The notes: generated from the letters alone by a model not told the origin. Counted from the first letter of the stretch, positions 1-5,457 are shown. The stretch is DNA of 6,392 nt from Oligoflexia bacterium (GCA_025352185.1 JANXTV010000431.1:1-6392), one strand, 5' to 3'. Made by a program: numbers and translations.

Positions 1-168
1 AAGGGGTTTACTCGCACCCGGTTCGGGCGTGAGGATTCGGCAAATGCTCCCCACCGAAGCTCCCGGTAGGACCGCTTCGAAAACCATGCCGATCGACTTT
101 ACGACTTTTCCCGCAACGCGGTAGGAGACGTGAGTCGAGACGCGGTCGAGCATTTGGTTAGAGTTCAC
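1..168 (-). CDS. fliI: FliI, flagellar export ATPase, N-terminal fragment (runs off left edge)
   Basis: FliI is the cytoplasmic ATPase of the flagellar type III export apparatus, related to the F1 beta subunit, and works with FliH and FliJ to deliver substrates to the export gate. Only about 56 codons are present, reading on the minus strand. The translation from the inner ATG begins MLDRVSTHVSYRVAGKVVKS and continues IGMVFEAVLPGASVGSICRI. This is the N-terminal beta-barrel pattern of FliI-type ATPases (G-K-V then V/I-G-ɸ-ɸ-E then P-G-A-x-V-G). The Walker motifs lie outside the window. Two starts are possible: GTG at 168..166, whose GTGA overlaps the fliH stop by four bases, or ATG at 153..151. 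Neither has a good Shine-Dalgarno sequence. I chose GTG because the overlap suggests translational coupling and the longer N-terminus fits the family better. Identity is firm from sequence plus position after fliH; the start is not. Confidence 0.88.
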   Translation of the reverse strand, partial: MNSNQMLDRVSTHVSYRVAGKVVKSIGMVFEAVLPGASVGSICRILTPEPGASKPL

Positions 169-980
169 GCGCTTTGGCTCTGCTTCTCTTCGAGTATCGA
201 GAGCACGACCTCATGGAGCGAACCTAACTGCGAATCGAGGGTCGCATCAATTCGGTTCCAATCCGTTTCGATCACAACGTCGTTTTCCCCAAGCTGGGAA
301 GACTGTTCGATCGTGATATTTTTCAGACTCGCGTGCTTCTTCTCGAGCTCCGGCAGTAATCCGTAGAGCAGCTCCATTTGGGATGCGTTAGCAATTAATT
401 TTAATTGCTCCTTCACGCCCACTTTTTCAACGATGGTCCGGATCACTCGGGCGAGGTATTCAGGATCCAGGATGAGTTCCTTTTGGAGGATCGAGGACGC
501 CACGCGGAATACGAGCTCGACGAGAAATCGTTCGTTCGCGTCGTAAACGATCGACTTCGTTCCTTCGATTGCACTCACTAATTGATCGAGCTGCTCAATC
601 CGTTCGGTAGACTGAGTTTCGTAAGTCGCCTTTGCTTCGGATTTACCCCGCGCAAATCCCTCTTCGTACCCGCGTTCGCGAGCTTCCGTTTCGGCCGCTT
701 CGCGGAGAGCGGACAGTTTTCTCTCGACCCGAGCGTCGATTTCACTCTCGGTTTCTTCATCGACCGACATCAGGTCCCGCAGGGCGGGGTCTACTTGGAA
801 ACGCCGATCCTTTCGAGCGAGTTCGGCACCTGCTGGAGCGGTCGCACGTGGAGTCGTCTTTTTCGCGGAGAGCGTCGGAGTCCGGAAGGTTTCTGTCCCT
901 CCCCCCTTTAAATCCGTCAGCTCAAAGGCCCGAATTTCGATATTCGCTCCCGCATCAAGTTTTAAAATCTTTTTTTCCAT
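165..980 (-). CDS. fliH: FliH, flagellar export ATPase regulator/stator
   Basis: FliH binds and restrains the FliI ATPase and links it to the C-ring and export gate. The 271-residue product has a variable, probably disordered N-terminus (about 1-75). A charged helical stretch follows (about 78-135), rich in E, R and A, and contains GYEEGFARG at 104-112, a GxxxGxxxG run typical of FliH. The C-terminal domain (about 140-265) has the hallmark segment near 234-252 (VVIETDWNRIDATLDSQL), like the E-T-D-x-x-x-IDA-x-x-x-x-QL pattern shared by FliH and the SctL/YscL family. The ATG at 980 is preceded by AAAGGG with a short spacer. The gap from fliG is 18 bp, and the stop overlaps the putative fliI GTG. 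W-N-R replaces the small or Gly-containing residues I would expect after ETD; this may be lineage variation. Identification rests on motif pattern and position between fliG and fliI. Confidence 0.93.
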   Translation of the reverse strand: MEKKILKLDAGANIEIRAFELTDLKGGGTETFRTPTLSAKKTTPRATAPAGAELARKDRRFQVDPALRDLMSVDEETESEIDARVERKLSALREAAETEARERGYEEGFARGKSEAKATYETQSTERIEQLDQLVSAIEGTKSIVYDANERFLVELVFRVASSILQKELILDPEYLARVIRTIVEKVGVKEQLKLIANASQMELLYGLLPELEKKHASLKNITIEQSSQLGENDVVIETDWNRIDATLDSQLGSLHEVVLSILEEKQSQSA

Positions 981-998
981 GAATCCCTTTAATTTCGA

Positions 999-2018
999 TT
1001 AAACGAGCGCGTCGCCTTCGCCACCGCGAGCGATCATGATCTTACCTTCGCTCTCGAGACGTTTAGCCACGTTAATAATTTCTTGCTGCGCCTTCTCCAC
1101 GTCGGAGAGTTTCACCGGCCCCATCGACTCGAGATCTTCACGGAGTAGATCGGCGGCCCGTTTCGAAATGTTCTTAAAGATCTTATCCTTAATTTCGTCC
1201 GGAGCGGTCTTAAGCGCCATAACGAGCTTATCGTTCGGAACTTCCTTAAGCAGCGTCTGCATCCCGCGGTCGTCGATGTAAATAATATCTTCGAATACGA
1301 ACATGAGCTTGCGGATCTCTTCGGCAAGCTGAGGATCCTTTTCTTCGACCCGAGCCATGATGTTCTGCTCGGACTGTTTATCCATGACGTTAAGCATATC
1401 TGCGATCGGCTGAATACCGCCGAGCTGCTGGGTATCGATCGATCCGAGAGTTGCGAGCTCTTGCTTCAGAACTTCGTCGACCTGGGCGATGAGCGAAGGC
1501 GAAATAAAGTCGATATTTGCGATACGCAGCACGACTTCCGTTTGGATCGCTTCGGGGAGTCTCTTAATGACGTCCACTTTCTTATTCCCGTCGAGGTGGG
1601 CGAGAATGAGGGCAATCGTCTGCGGATGTTCGTTAATGAGGAAGTTAGCGAGCGTTCTCGAGTCGACGAGCTCGAGGGCTTCGAGCGTCCGACTGCCTTC
1701 GACCACCGAGAGCTGTCCGAGAACCGTCTTAGCCCGCTCTTCGCCCAGGGTCTGGAGCACGAAATCGCGGCCCATCGCGTGACCAAAGATCAGGTTATTT
1801 TCCTCCGAAATTTCGGAATAAAACTCTTCCAGGACATCGCGCACGATCGTGATGGGCACTTTCGTAACCTGCCCCATGGCGTTTACGAGGCGCTTTACAT
1901 CGTTATCTTTCATCTTTTTGAAGATCTGAGACGTGACCTGGTTACCGAGCACGTTCAGAAGAACGGCGGCTTTTTCCACTCCACTCATGTCATCGATACT
2001 TTCAAAAATTTGCGCCAT
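999..2018 (-). CDS. fliG: FliG, flagellar motor switch/rotor protein
   Basis: FliG forms the upper cytoplasmic (C) ring. It attaches to FliF, contacts FliM, and meets the MotA/B stator to generate torque. The product is 339 residues, normal for the family. The N-terminal FliF-binding domain opens with MSGVEKAAVLLNVLG (11-25). The middle domain carries the EHPQT motif at 130-134, part of the FliM-binding surface. GGIQPIADMLNVMD (200-213) lies in the linker to the C-terminal domain. The torque domain includes MFVFEDIIYIDDR (239-251) and the charged helix KRAADLLREDLESMGPVKLSDVE (286-308), so the conserved charged positions that face the stator are present. The ATG at 2018 lies 28 bp after the fliF stop and follows a modest AAAGGG ribosome site. 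No truncation or frameshift was seen. Confidence 0.98.
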   Translation of the reverse strand: MAQIFESIDDMSGVEKAAVLLNVLGNQVTSQIFKKMKDNDVKRLVNAMGQVTKVPITIVRDVLEEFYSEISEENNLIFGHAMGRDFVLQTLGEERAKTVLGQLSVVEGSRTLEALELVDSRTLANFLINEHPQTIALILAHLDGNKKVDVIKRLPEAIQTEVVLRIANIDFISPSLIAQVDEVLKQELATLGSIDTQQLGGIQPIADMLNVMDKQSEQNIMARVEEKDPQLAEEIRKLMFVFEDIIYIDDRGMQTLLKEVPNDKLVMALKTAPDEIKDKIFKNISKRAADLLREDLESMGPVKLSDVEKAQQEIINVAKRLESEGKIMIARGGEGDALV

Positions 2019-2046
2019 AGCTCGTGCCCTTTATCGATCCACCTGA

Positions 2047-3741
2047 TTAAGCGGACTTACCTTTATCTTTATTCTCTTCAGGTTTCTTATCTCCGCCGGA
2101 AGACGGGACGATTAACCAATCCTTTAGAATGAGCGCCGCCTTCTGCGGGTTCGCGTCGACGAGCGTGATTACTTTTTCCTTCACCATCTCGCTTTCGATT
2201 TTCTCCGGGTCGACCTGATCCGGCATGCCCGGTACCGCGTCTTCGAGACCCGGCAGCGGTGCTCCCCCTTTATTCAGGCGCTCGAGTTCTTCTAACGTCT
2301 GGGGAAGGAAGGTTTCTACGCCGTCGGAAGTATTATCGGTGATCCACTTAATGAAGGGTCGAACGACCATCAGGAAGAAGAGCACGATCACTAAACCCAT
2401 ACCCGCGTAGAGGATCATGCTTTGGTAGTAGGCTTTCCTTTCGCGGTCGGCGAGGAGCGCTTCCGCTTCCGAGAAGTCAGCCTGGTTAAACTCCATATTC
2501 TTCACTTCGAGAGAATCGCCCCGTTTCTTATCGAGTCCGACGGCCGAGGAAATTACAGACTCGAACTCTTTCAACTTTTCGGGAGCCCAAGCCTCGACCT
2601 TACTCTGGACGGCCCCGTCTTTATCCTTCGACTTCACGAGCTTTCCGTCGACCACGACGGCTACGCTCAGACGTTTAATCGCTCCCGGGTTTCGAGTCGT
2701 CGTTTTAACGGTCTCGGGAACCGCGTAATTCGTGATTCCGCCGTTCACTTTCGTATCCGTCGTACGAACGGAGCTCGGTTGCTGGCCAGCGAGGGGGAGA
2801 TTCGACTGCGCGCCTACGACACCCGAAGCCGTCGGACGAAAGCCTTCCATCGATTGATTATTCGTCTGCTGGGAACGTACCGCGGACCCGTCTTGATCGT
2901 ACGTCGTCTGGCGTTCGGTTACCGACGAGAAATCAAGATCGGCCGTCACGCGGGCTACGACGTGCCCATCGCCGACTACTCGGCTCATCATTTCCTCTAC
3001 CCGGTGCTCAAGCTCGTGTTCCACACTCTGCCGGAACTCCATTTGGGAAGCGCTCATCCCCGAGAGGGCGTCCCCATTATTTTTCGAAAGGGTTTTCCCG
3101 AGGCTATCCACGATCGCGACTTCGTTCTGGTCCAGGCCTTCAACGGCCCGGGCGACGAGGTTTCCAATCCCGTAAACTTGCTTTTCATTTAGATTCGCAC
3201 CGGGCTCGAGGTCGAGCACGACCGAGGCCGACGCTTTCTTCTGGTCTTCGACGAAAGTCGATTTTGTGGGTAATGCGAGGTGAACCCGTGAGCGACGAAC
3301 TCCGTGGATAGAATTAATCGTACGCATGAGCTCGCCTTCGAGAGCACGCTTCTGATTTACCTTCTGAACGAAAGTCGTCTGACCCAGGCTATTCTTATCG
3401 AAAACTTCGTAACCTACGACGGAACTCTGGGGCATACCCATAATCGCAAGTTCCATCCGGAGCTGATCGATATTCTCGGGAGAGACTGAGATATTCTTTC
3501 CGGTCGCGTCGACTTTAAAAGGGATATTTTTCTCGCGTAGAACTCGGAGAATATTCGCAGAATCTTCCGGGCTTAAATTCGTCATCAGCGGGGCGTAGGT
3601 ACGGTCTCCGGCCCAGATGAATAGCCCCACCACTCCGGCGATGATCGCGATGGCGGTAACGCCCATCGCAACTTTTTTCTGCGAGCTCTGCCCGTTTAGA
3701 AATTCACCGATTTGCTTAAAGATTCGATTAAAAAATTCCAC
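2047..3741 (-). CDS. fliF: FliF, flagellar MS-ring protein
   Basis: FliF oligomerises in the inner membrane to form the MS-ring, the foundation for rod, C-ring and export gate. The product is 564 residues, a normal length. A first membrane helix spans about 24-43. Next come the YscJ/FliF ring-building domains in the periplasm: TYAPLMTNLSPEDSANILRV, then GVRRSRVHLALP and the P-x-x-S-x-F-V-E-D-x-x-x-x-SASVVL segment typical of secretin-like ring motifs. A less conserved Ser/Thr/Gln-rich region (about 280-345) corresponds to the beta-collar. A second membrane helix lies at about 443-462. The cytoplasmic tail carries the FliG-binding helix MVKEKVITLVDANPQKAALI (from 519) ending KDWL, followed by an extra charged tail of about 20 residues. 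Translation begins at GTG (3741..3739), supported by AGGAG seven bases upstream. The gene is separated from fliE by a 147-bp structured gap, unlike the tight spacing elsewhere in the operon. Confidence 0.98.
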   Translation of the reverse strand: MEFFNRIFKQIGEFLNGQSSQKKVAMGVTAIAIIAGVVGLFIWAGDRTYAPLMTNLSPEDSANILRVLREKNIPFKVDATGKNISVSPENIDQLRMELAIMGMPQSSVVGYEVFDKNSLGQTTFVQKVNQKRALEGELMRTINSIHGVRRSRVHLALPTKSTFVEDQKKASASVVLDLEPGANLNEKQVYGIGNLVARAVEGLDQNEVAIVDSLGKTLSKNNGDALSGMSASQMEFRQSVEHELEHRVEEMMSRVVGDGHVVARVTADLDFSSVTERQTTYDQDGSAVRSQQTNNQSMEGFRPTASGVVGAQSNLPLAGQQPSSVRTTDTKVNGGITNYAVPETVKTTTRNPGAIKRLSVAVVVDGKLVKSKDKDGAVQSKVEAWAPEKLKEFESVISSAVGLDKKRGDSLEVKNMEFNQADFSEAEALLADRERKAYYQSMILYAGMGLVIVLFFLMVVRPFIKWITDNTSDGVETFLPQTLEELERLNKGGAPLPGLEDAVPGMPDQVDPEKIESEMVKEKVITLVDANPQKAALILKDWLIVPSSGGDKKPEENKDKGKSA

Positions 3742-3748
3742 GCTTCGT

Positions 3749-3753
3749 CTCCT
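3749..3753 (-). promoter_or_regulatory. Ribosome binding site of fliF
   Basis: On the minus strand AGGAG lies seven bases before the GTG at 3741..3739. It fixes the GTG as the fliF start, since no ATG near it has comparable spacing. It lies about 50 bases downstream of the fliE-fliF hairpin cluster, so it should stay accessible when those hairpins fold. Confidence 0.8.
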
Positions 3754-3803
3754 GGGAGGCTTAAAAACTTTGGGTACTGCTGGGCTTCGTTCTTCTCAGT
3801 TAC

Positions 3804-3862
3804 GGCGGGGGCACCCCGCTACGGTCGGGCGGAGCCCGCCCATCCGCGGGGTATCCCCCGCC
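3804..3862. repeat. Three tandem GC-rich hairpins in the fliE-fliF gap
   Basis: Three perfect 6-bp-stem palindromes lie in a row: GCGGGG-gca-CCCCGC (3805..3819), GGGCGG-agc-CCGCCC (3827..3841) and GCGGGG-tatc-CCCCGC (3846..3861). The outer two share arms, so they can also pair with each other: GGCGGGGG (3804..3811) with CCCCCGCC (3855..3862), and ACCCCGC (3813..3819) with GCGGGGT (3846..3852). That gives a near-continuous 15-bp stem capped by the middle hairpin. By count, 49 of 59 bases are G or C, well above the flanking genes. No T-run follows on either strand, so this is not a standard intrinsic terminator. In mRNA it could act as a processing or stability element between fliE and fliF, or as a REP-like DNA element; function is inference. 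Confidence 0.8.
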
Positions 3863-3890
3863 TACTTACTAGGGACCGTGCCTACTCACT
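3860..3890 (-). repeat. Pair of 11-base direct repeats GCCTACTYACT downstream of fliE
   Basis: Plus-strand GCCTACTTACT (3860..3870) and GCCTACTCACT (3880..3890) differ at one base and start exactly 20 bp apart. On the transcribed (minus) strand they read AGTAAGTAGGC and AGTGAGTAGGC. The first sits at the foot of the hairpin at 3846..3861 and supplies a GTAG immediately 5' of its stem. The second overlaps the fliE TAG stop. A third exact copy of GCCTACTCACT occurs at 5447..5457. The repeats are directly visible; a common origin is inferred. Confidence 0.7.
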
Positions 3891-4275
3891 ACACCTGCAT
3901 TCTCATAATCTCTTTATAGGCATCGAGGACCTTATTCCGAACCTGCATCATGAGTTTTAAACTCGTGTCGGCTTTTTCGATCGAGAGCATGGTCTCGTGA
4001 ATGTTCTTTGTGCGTCCGGCGGCGAGCTCTTTAATCGAGGTGTCGGCTTGTTGCTGGTAATCGTTCACTTTCGTGATCGATTCGGAAAGCATTTGGCCGA
4101 AACCCTTCGCGGCGTCACCCGCAGACTCGGGGCCCTTCATGCCTTCTTGTTCCATCGCGCGCAGAGCCGGAGCCTCGGGCGCGGTCGGCGACTGAACGCC
4201 AGAACTCCCCATCAGCTCGTTTACGTTTCCACTTTTCAGGGACCCGGCTATACTTTCAATCGTCAGATTCGACAT
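3889..4275 (-). CDS. fliE: FliE, MS-ring/rod junction protein
   Basis: FliE is exported early and joins the MS-ring to the proximal rod; it is also needed for export of later rod and hook proteins. The product has 128 residues. The conserved part is the C-terminal half (about 59-128): FGQMLSESITKVNDYQQQAD, then the long helix with IHETMLSIEKADTSLKLMMQ and VRNKVLDAYKEIMRMQV at the end, a characteristic FliE signature. The N-terminal ~55 residues are rich in Ser, Gly, Pro and Ala and longer than in short FliE proteins of about 100 residues. The ATG at 4275 has AGGAG five bases upstream, so the long form is likely real. It starts 27 bp after flgC and ends in tandem stops (TAG TGA), followed by the structured gap before fliF. 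Confidence 0.96.
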   Translation of the reverse strand: MSNLTIESIAGSLKSGNVNELMGSSGVQSPTAPEAPALRAMEQEGMKGPESAGDAAKGFGQMLSESITKVNDYQQQADTSIKELAAGRTKNIHETMLSIEKADTSLKLMMQVRNKVLDAYKEIMRMQV

Positions 4276-4280
4276 CCTGT

Positions 4281-4285
4281 CTCCT
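4281..4285 (-). promoter_or_regulatory. Ribosome binding site of fliE
   Basis: Minus-strand AGGAG with a five-base spacer (ACAGG) before the ATG at 4275..4273. It supports the long N-terminal form of FliE over internal methionines at codons 22, 41 or 46. Confidence 0.75.
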
Positions 4286-4302
4286 CGCGTTTAAAACGAA
4301 AA

Positions 4303-4743
4303 TTACTTACCGATCTCTAAAGCTTTAGCGGCCATCGCTTTCGCCGCGTTCATCGCCGTCACGTTCGCTTCGTAGGAACGCTGGGCCGAAATCATGTTCG
4401 CCATTTCTTCGACCGTATTCACATTCGGCATGGCGACGAAACCTTCCTCATTTGCATCCGGGTGGTTCGGATTATAAACCATCCGCGGCGGAGAAGCGTC
4501 TTCGTGGATATCGTCGACGAGGACGCCCTGGACTTGCTGGTCGAGTTGATTATTCAAAATTTCACCGAAACTTTCTTTATCGGTCGTCGCGGTAAAAATC
4601 GCGTCCTTCCGCTTATAGGGTCCATCTTCACCCTCGACCCGCGTCGTTTCCGCATTCGCGATGTTCGAAGAAATTGTATTCATGCGGCGCGTTTGCGCCT
4701 CAAGTCCGCTAGCACTCACCCGCATTGAAGAGAAAAAATCCAT
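4303..4743 (-). CDS. flgC: FlgC, proximal rod protein
   Basis: FlgC is a rod subunit in the periplasmic drive shaft, exported through the flagellar type III system. The product has 146 residues. The N-terminal rod motif is MRVSASGLEAQTRRMNTISS followed by NIANAETTR (7-35), the heptad-like N-terminal helix and N-A-x-T-T-R of FlgC. Next comes GPYKRKDAIF, the usual [GPYxRK] stretch. The C-terminal half has a conserved GF-V-AMPNVNTVEEMANMISAQ segment then RSYEANVTAMNAAKAMAAKALEIGK, the paired C-terminal helix of axial proteins. The ATG overlaps the flgB stop by one base (TAATG), so translation is probably coupled, and GGAGGT lies eight bases upstream inside the flgB end. There is no cleavable signal peptide, as expected for this export route. 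Confidence 0.97.
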   Translation of the reverse strand: MDFFSSMRVSASGLEAQTRRMNTISSNIANAETTRVEGEDGPYKRKDAIFTATTDKESFGEILNNQLDQQVQGVLVDDIHEDASPPRMVYNPNHPDANEEGFVAMPNVNTVEEMANMISAQRSYEANVTAMNAAKAMAAKALEIGK

Positions 4744-5156
4744 TAACGGTTACCTCCGCCTTCGGTGATCGAGTATTTCAGCATCCCTAACTTCTTTTTC
4801 AGCATCTCGGCGGCGGCGTCGTAAAGAAGCTGGTTCTCGACCATCTTCGCCATTTCTTCCGAGCGGTTAACCGTATTTCCGTCTAGGGACTCCACGCCAT
4901 TCATGTCGTCCGCAACTTCCGCCGTGACCGGACCGCTTCCTTGGGAAACGATGTGCCCGGCGGAGTGTTCGCCCTCGAGCTGTAGATTTCCATCTACCGC
5001 GAGGGCTTGGCGAAGGGCCCCTTCGAATTCCACCTTCTTCGCGTGGTATCCGGGCGTGTCGGCATTCGCGATATTACCCGAGATCACGTTCTGGTTCACC
5101 AGACGCAAGTTCATCGCGTTATCGAGACCTTGGATTGTTGAATCAAATCCTGACAT
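4743..5156 (-). CDS. flgB: FlgB, proximal rod protein
   Basis: FlgB is a proximal rod subunit next to FliE and is exported by the flagellar type III apparatus. The product has 137 residues. The N-terminal helix ends in the axial-protein signature NVISGNIANADTPGYHAKKV (23-42) plus EFE, which is strongly FlgB-like. The C-terminal helix includes VNRSEEMAKMVENQLLYDAA and ends KKKLGMLKYSITEGG, again typical. It is the first structural gene after the regulatory gap, with a GAGGA ribosome site seven bases before the ATG at 5156. Its stop overlaps the flgC start by one base. It is predicted to be the first gene of a sigma-54 transcript starting near 5230, with a leader of about 74 nt. Confidence 0.97.
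   Translation of the reverse strand: MSGFDSTIQGLDNAMNLRLVNQNVISGNIANADTPGYHAKKVEFEGALRQALAVDGNLQLEGEHSAGHIVSQGSGPVTAEVADDMNGVESLDGNTVNRSEEMAKMVENQLLYDAAAEMLKKKLGMLKYSITEGGGNR
4752..4757 (-). promoter_or_regulatory. Ribosome binding site of flgC within the flgB 3' end
   Basis: Minus-strand GGAGGT, the strongest Shine-Dalgarno match seen in the window, lies eight bases before the flgC ATG and encodes Gly-Gly near the FlgB C-terminus. With the TAATG overlap it suggests both coupled and independent initiation of flgC. Confidence 0.75.
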
Positions 5157-5163
5157 CCTGCCG

Positions 5164-5168
5164 TCCTC
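5164..5168 (-). promoter_or_regulatory. Ribosome binding site of flgB
   Basis: Minus-strand GAGGA with a seven-base spacer before the ATG at 5156..5154. It supports the assigned FlgB start, which also gives the expected length of N-terminal helix. Confidence 0.7.
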
Positions 5169-5239
5169 TAGCCGCTCTTCCTGAACGACTGATTTCCCCG
5201 AAAAATTCCGGGCCCTTACTCTATCCTAACCTATTTCTT

Positions 5240-5255
5240 ATCAAGCTTCGTGCCG
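5240..5255 (-). promoter_or_regulatory. Predicted sigma-54 (RpoN) promoter of the flgB operon
   Basis: The minus strand reads CGGCACGAAGCTTGAT. Against the general -24/-12 consensus TGGCACG-N4-TTGCA it matches GGCACG exactly and TTG of the -12 box, with the correct 10-base spacing between the GG and the position of the GC. The weak point is -12 GA instead of GC. Transcription would start near 5230. The site fits its neighbours: the gene upstream encodes a sigma-54 activator with an intact GAFTGA loop, and flgB-class genes are sigma-54 dependent in many polarly flagellated bacteria. Confidence 0.65.
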
Positions 5256-5286
5256 TTTATGCCGGCCCCTATTTTTCCGAGCGCGT

Positions 5287-5299
5287 GACGGAGTCCGTC
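5287..5299. repeat. 13-base palindrome GACGGACTCCGTC upstream of the promoter
   Basis: A perfect inverted repeat with a single central base (GACGGA-C-TCCGTC) about 33-45 bp upstream of the -24 GG. It could be a protein binding site or a small hairpin; the sequence alone does not say which. Confidence 0.5.
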
Positions 5300-5327
5300 T
5301 AAGTCCGCGTTAAATTCTCGACACTTA

Positions 5328-5352
5328 CTCTCGCCACTCTTCGAGTGGAGAG
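5328..5352 (-). repeat. Strong hairpin in the activator-flgB gap
   Basis: On the minus strand CTCTCCACTC (5352..5343) pairs with GAGTGG plus AGAG (5339..5328), with a GAA loop and a two-base bulge (CG), giving ten base pairs. No T-run follows, so an intrinsic terminator for the activator transcript is unlikely. It may be the 3' end stabiliser of the activator mRNA, or a DNA dyad used by a regulator. Confidence 0.5.
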
Positions 5353-5360
5353 ATCCGCGT

Positions 5361-5400
5361 TCGGCAGGAACCCCGGGAGGGCGATGGCAGTTCCTGCCGA
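5361..5400. promoter_or_regulatory. Predicted enhancer dyad for the sigma-54 activator
   Basis: TCGGCAGGAAC (plus 5361..5371) and GTTCCTGCCGA (5390..5400) form a perfect 11-bp inverted repeat around an 18-base spacer. Shorter dyads nest with it: GGCAG-ttc-CTGCC (5386..5398), TGCCG-atg-CGGCA (5395..5407) and GATGC-g-GCATC (5399..5409). The dyad lies 107-146 bp upstream of the -24 GG of the predicted promoter, the usual range for activators that reach a sigma-54 promoter by looping. The Fis-type DNA-binding domain encoded next door is an obvious candidate ligand. The repeat is seen; the role is inferred. No T-run follows on the transcribed strand, so a terminator is less likely. Confidence 0.55.
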
Positions 5401-5435
5401 TGCGGCATCTTTTACCTGGTTTTCTTCCCAGTTGC

Positions 5436-5457
5436 GGCCTTAAAAGGCCTACTCACT
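5436..5457 (-). repeat. GTAG-headed small hairpin after the activator gene (REP-like)
   Basis: On the minus strand AGTGAGTAGGC (5457..5447) leads into GGCCTT-tt-AAGGCC (5449..5436), so a GTAG tetranucleotide sits at the foot of the stem. The 11-base lead is identical to the one overlapping the fliE stop. It begins five bases after the activator's TAG stop. No T-run follows, so termination by this hairpin alone is doubtful. Confidence 0.5.

Noticed and set aside
1461..2132. Plus-strand open frame of 223 codons opposite fliG
   Set aside because: It is antisense to a highly conserved gene, has no recognisable domain, and extends across the fliF-fliG boundary in a way that fits a shadow frame.
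2422..3192. Plus-strand open frame of 256 codons opposite fliF
   Set aside because: It lies fully antisense to a clear fliF and has an arginine- and histidine-rich product with no recognisable motif. Open antisense frames are expected from the codon bias here.
3742..3780. Possible sigma-28 -35-like CAAAGTTT before fliF
   Set aside because: No GCCGATAA-like -10 box follows at a suitable distance; the fliF ribosome site occupies that position.
3804..3862. Intrinsic terminator or CRISPR-like array in the fliE-fliF gap
   Set aside because: No T-run follows the hairpins on either strand, and three short palindromes without uniform repeats and unique spacers do not form a CRISPR array.
3871..3888. 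Possible sigma-54 -24 box (GGCACGG) just after fliE as a fliF promoter
   Set aside because: At the required spacing the -12 position lacks the TTG(C) element, so only half a promoter is present.
5361..5400. Intrinsic terminator for the activator gene
   Set aside because: The 11-bp dyad has an 18-base loop and is followed on the transcribed strand by ACGCGGATC rather than a T-run.
5325..5408. Minus-strand 27-codon ORF in the activator-flgB gap, with AGG a few bases before its ATG
   Set aside because: Its codons coincide with the inverted repeats, which better explain the sequence, and the peptide has no recognisable features. It cannot be supported without conservation data.
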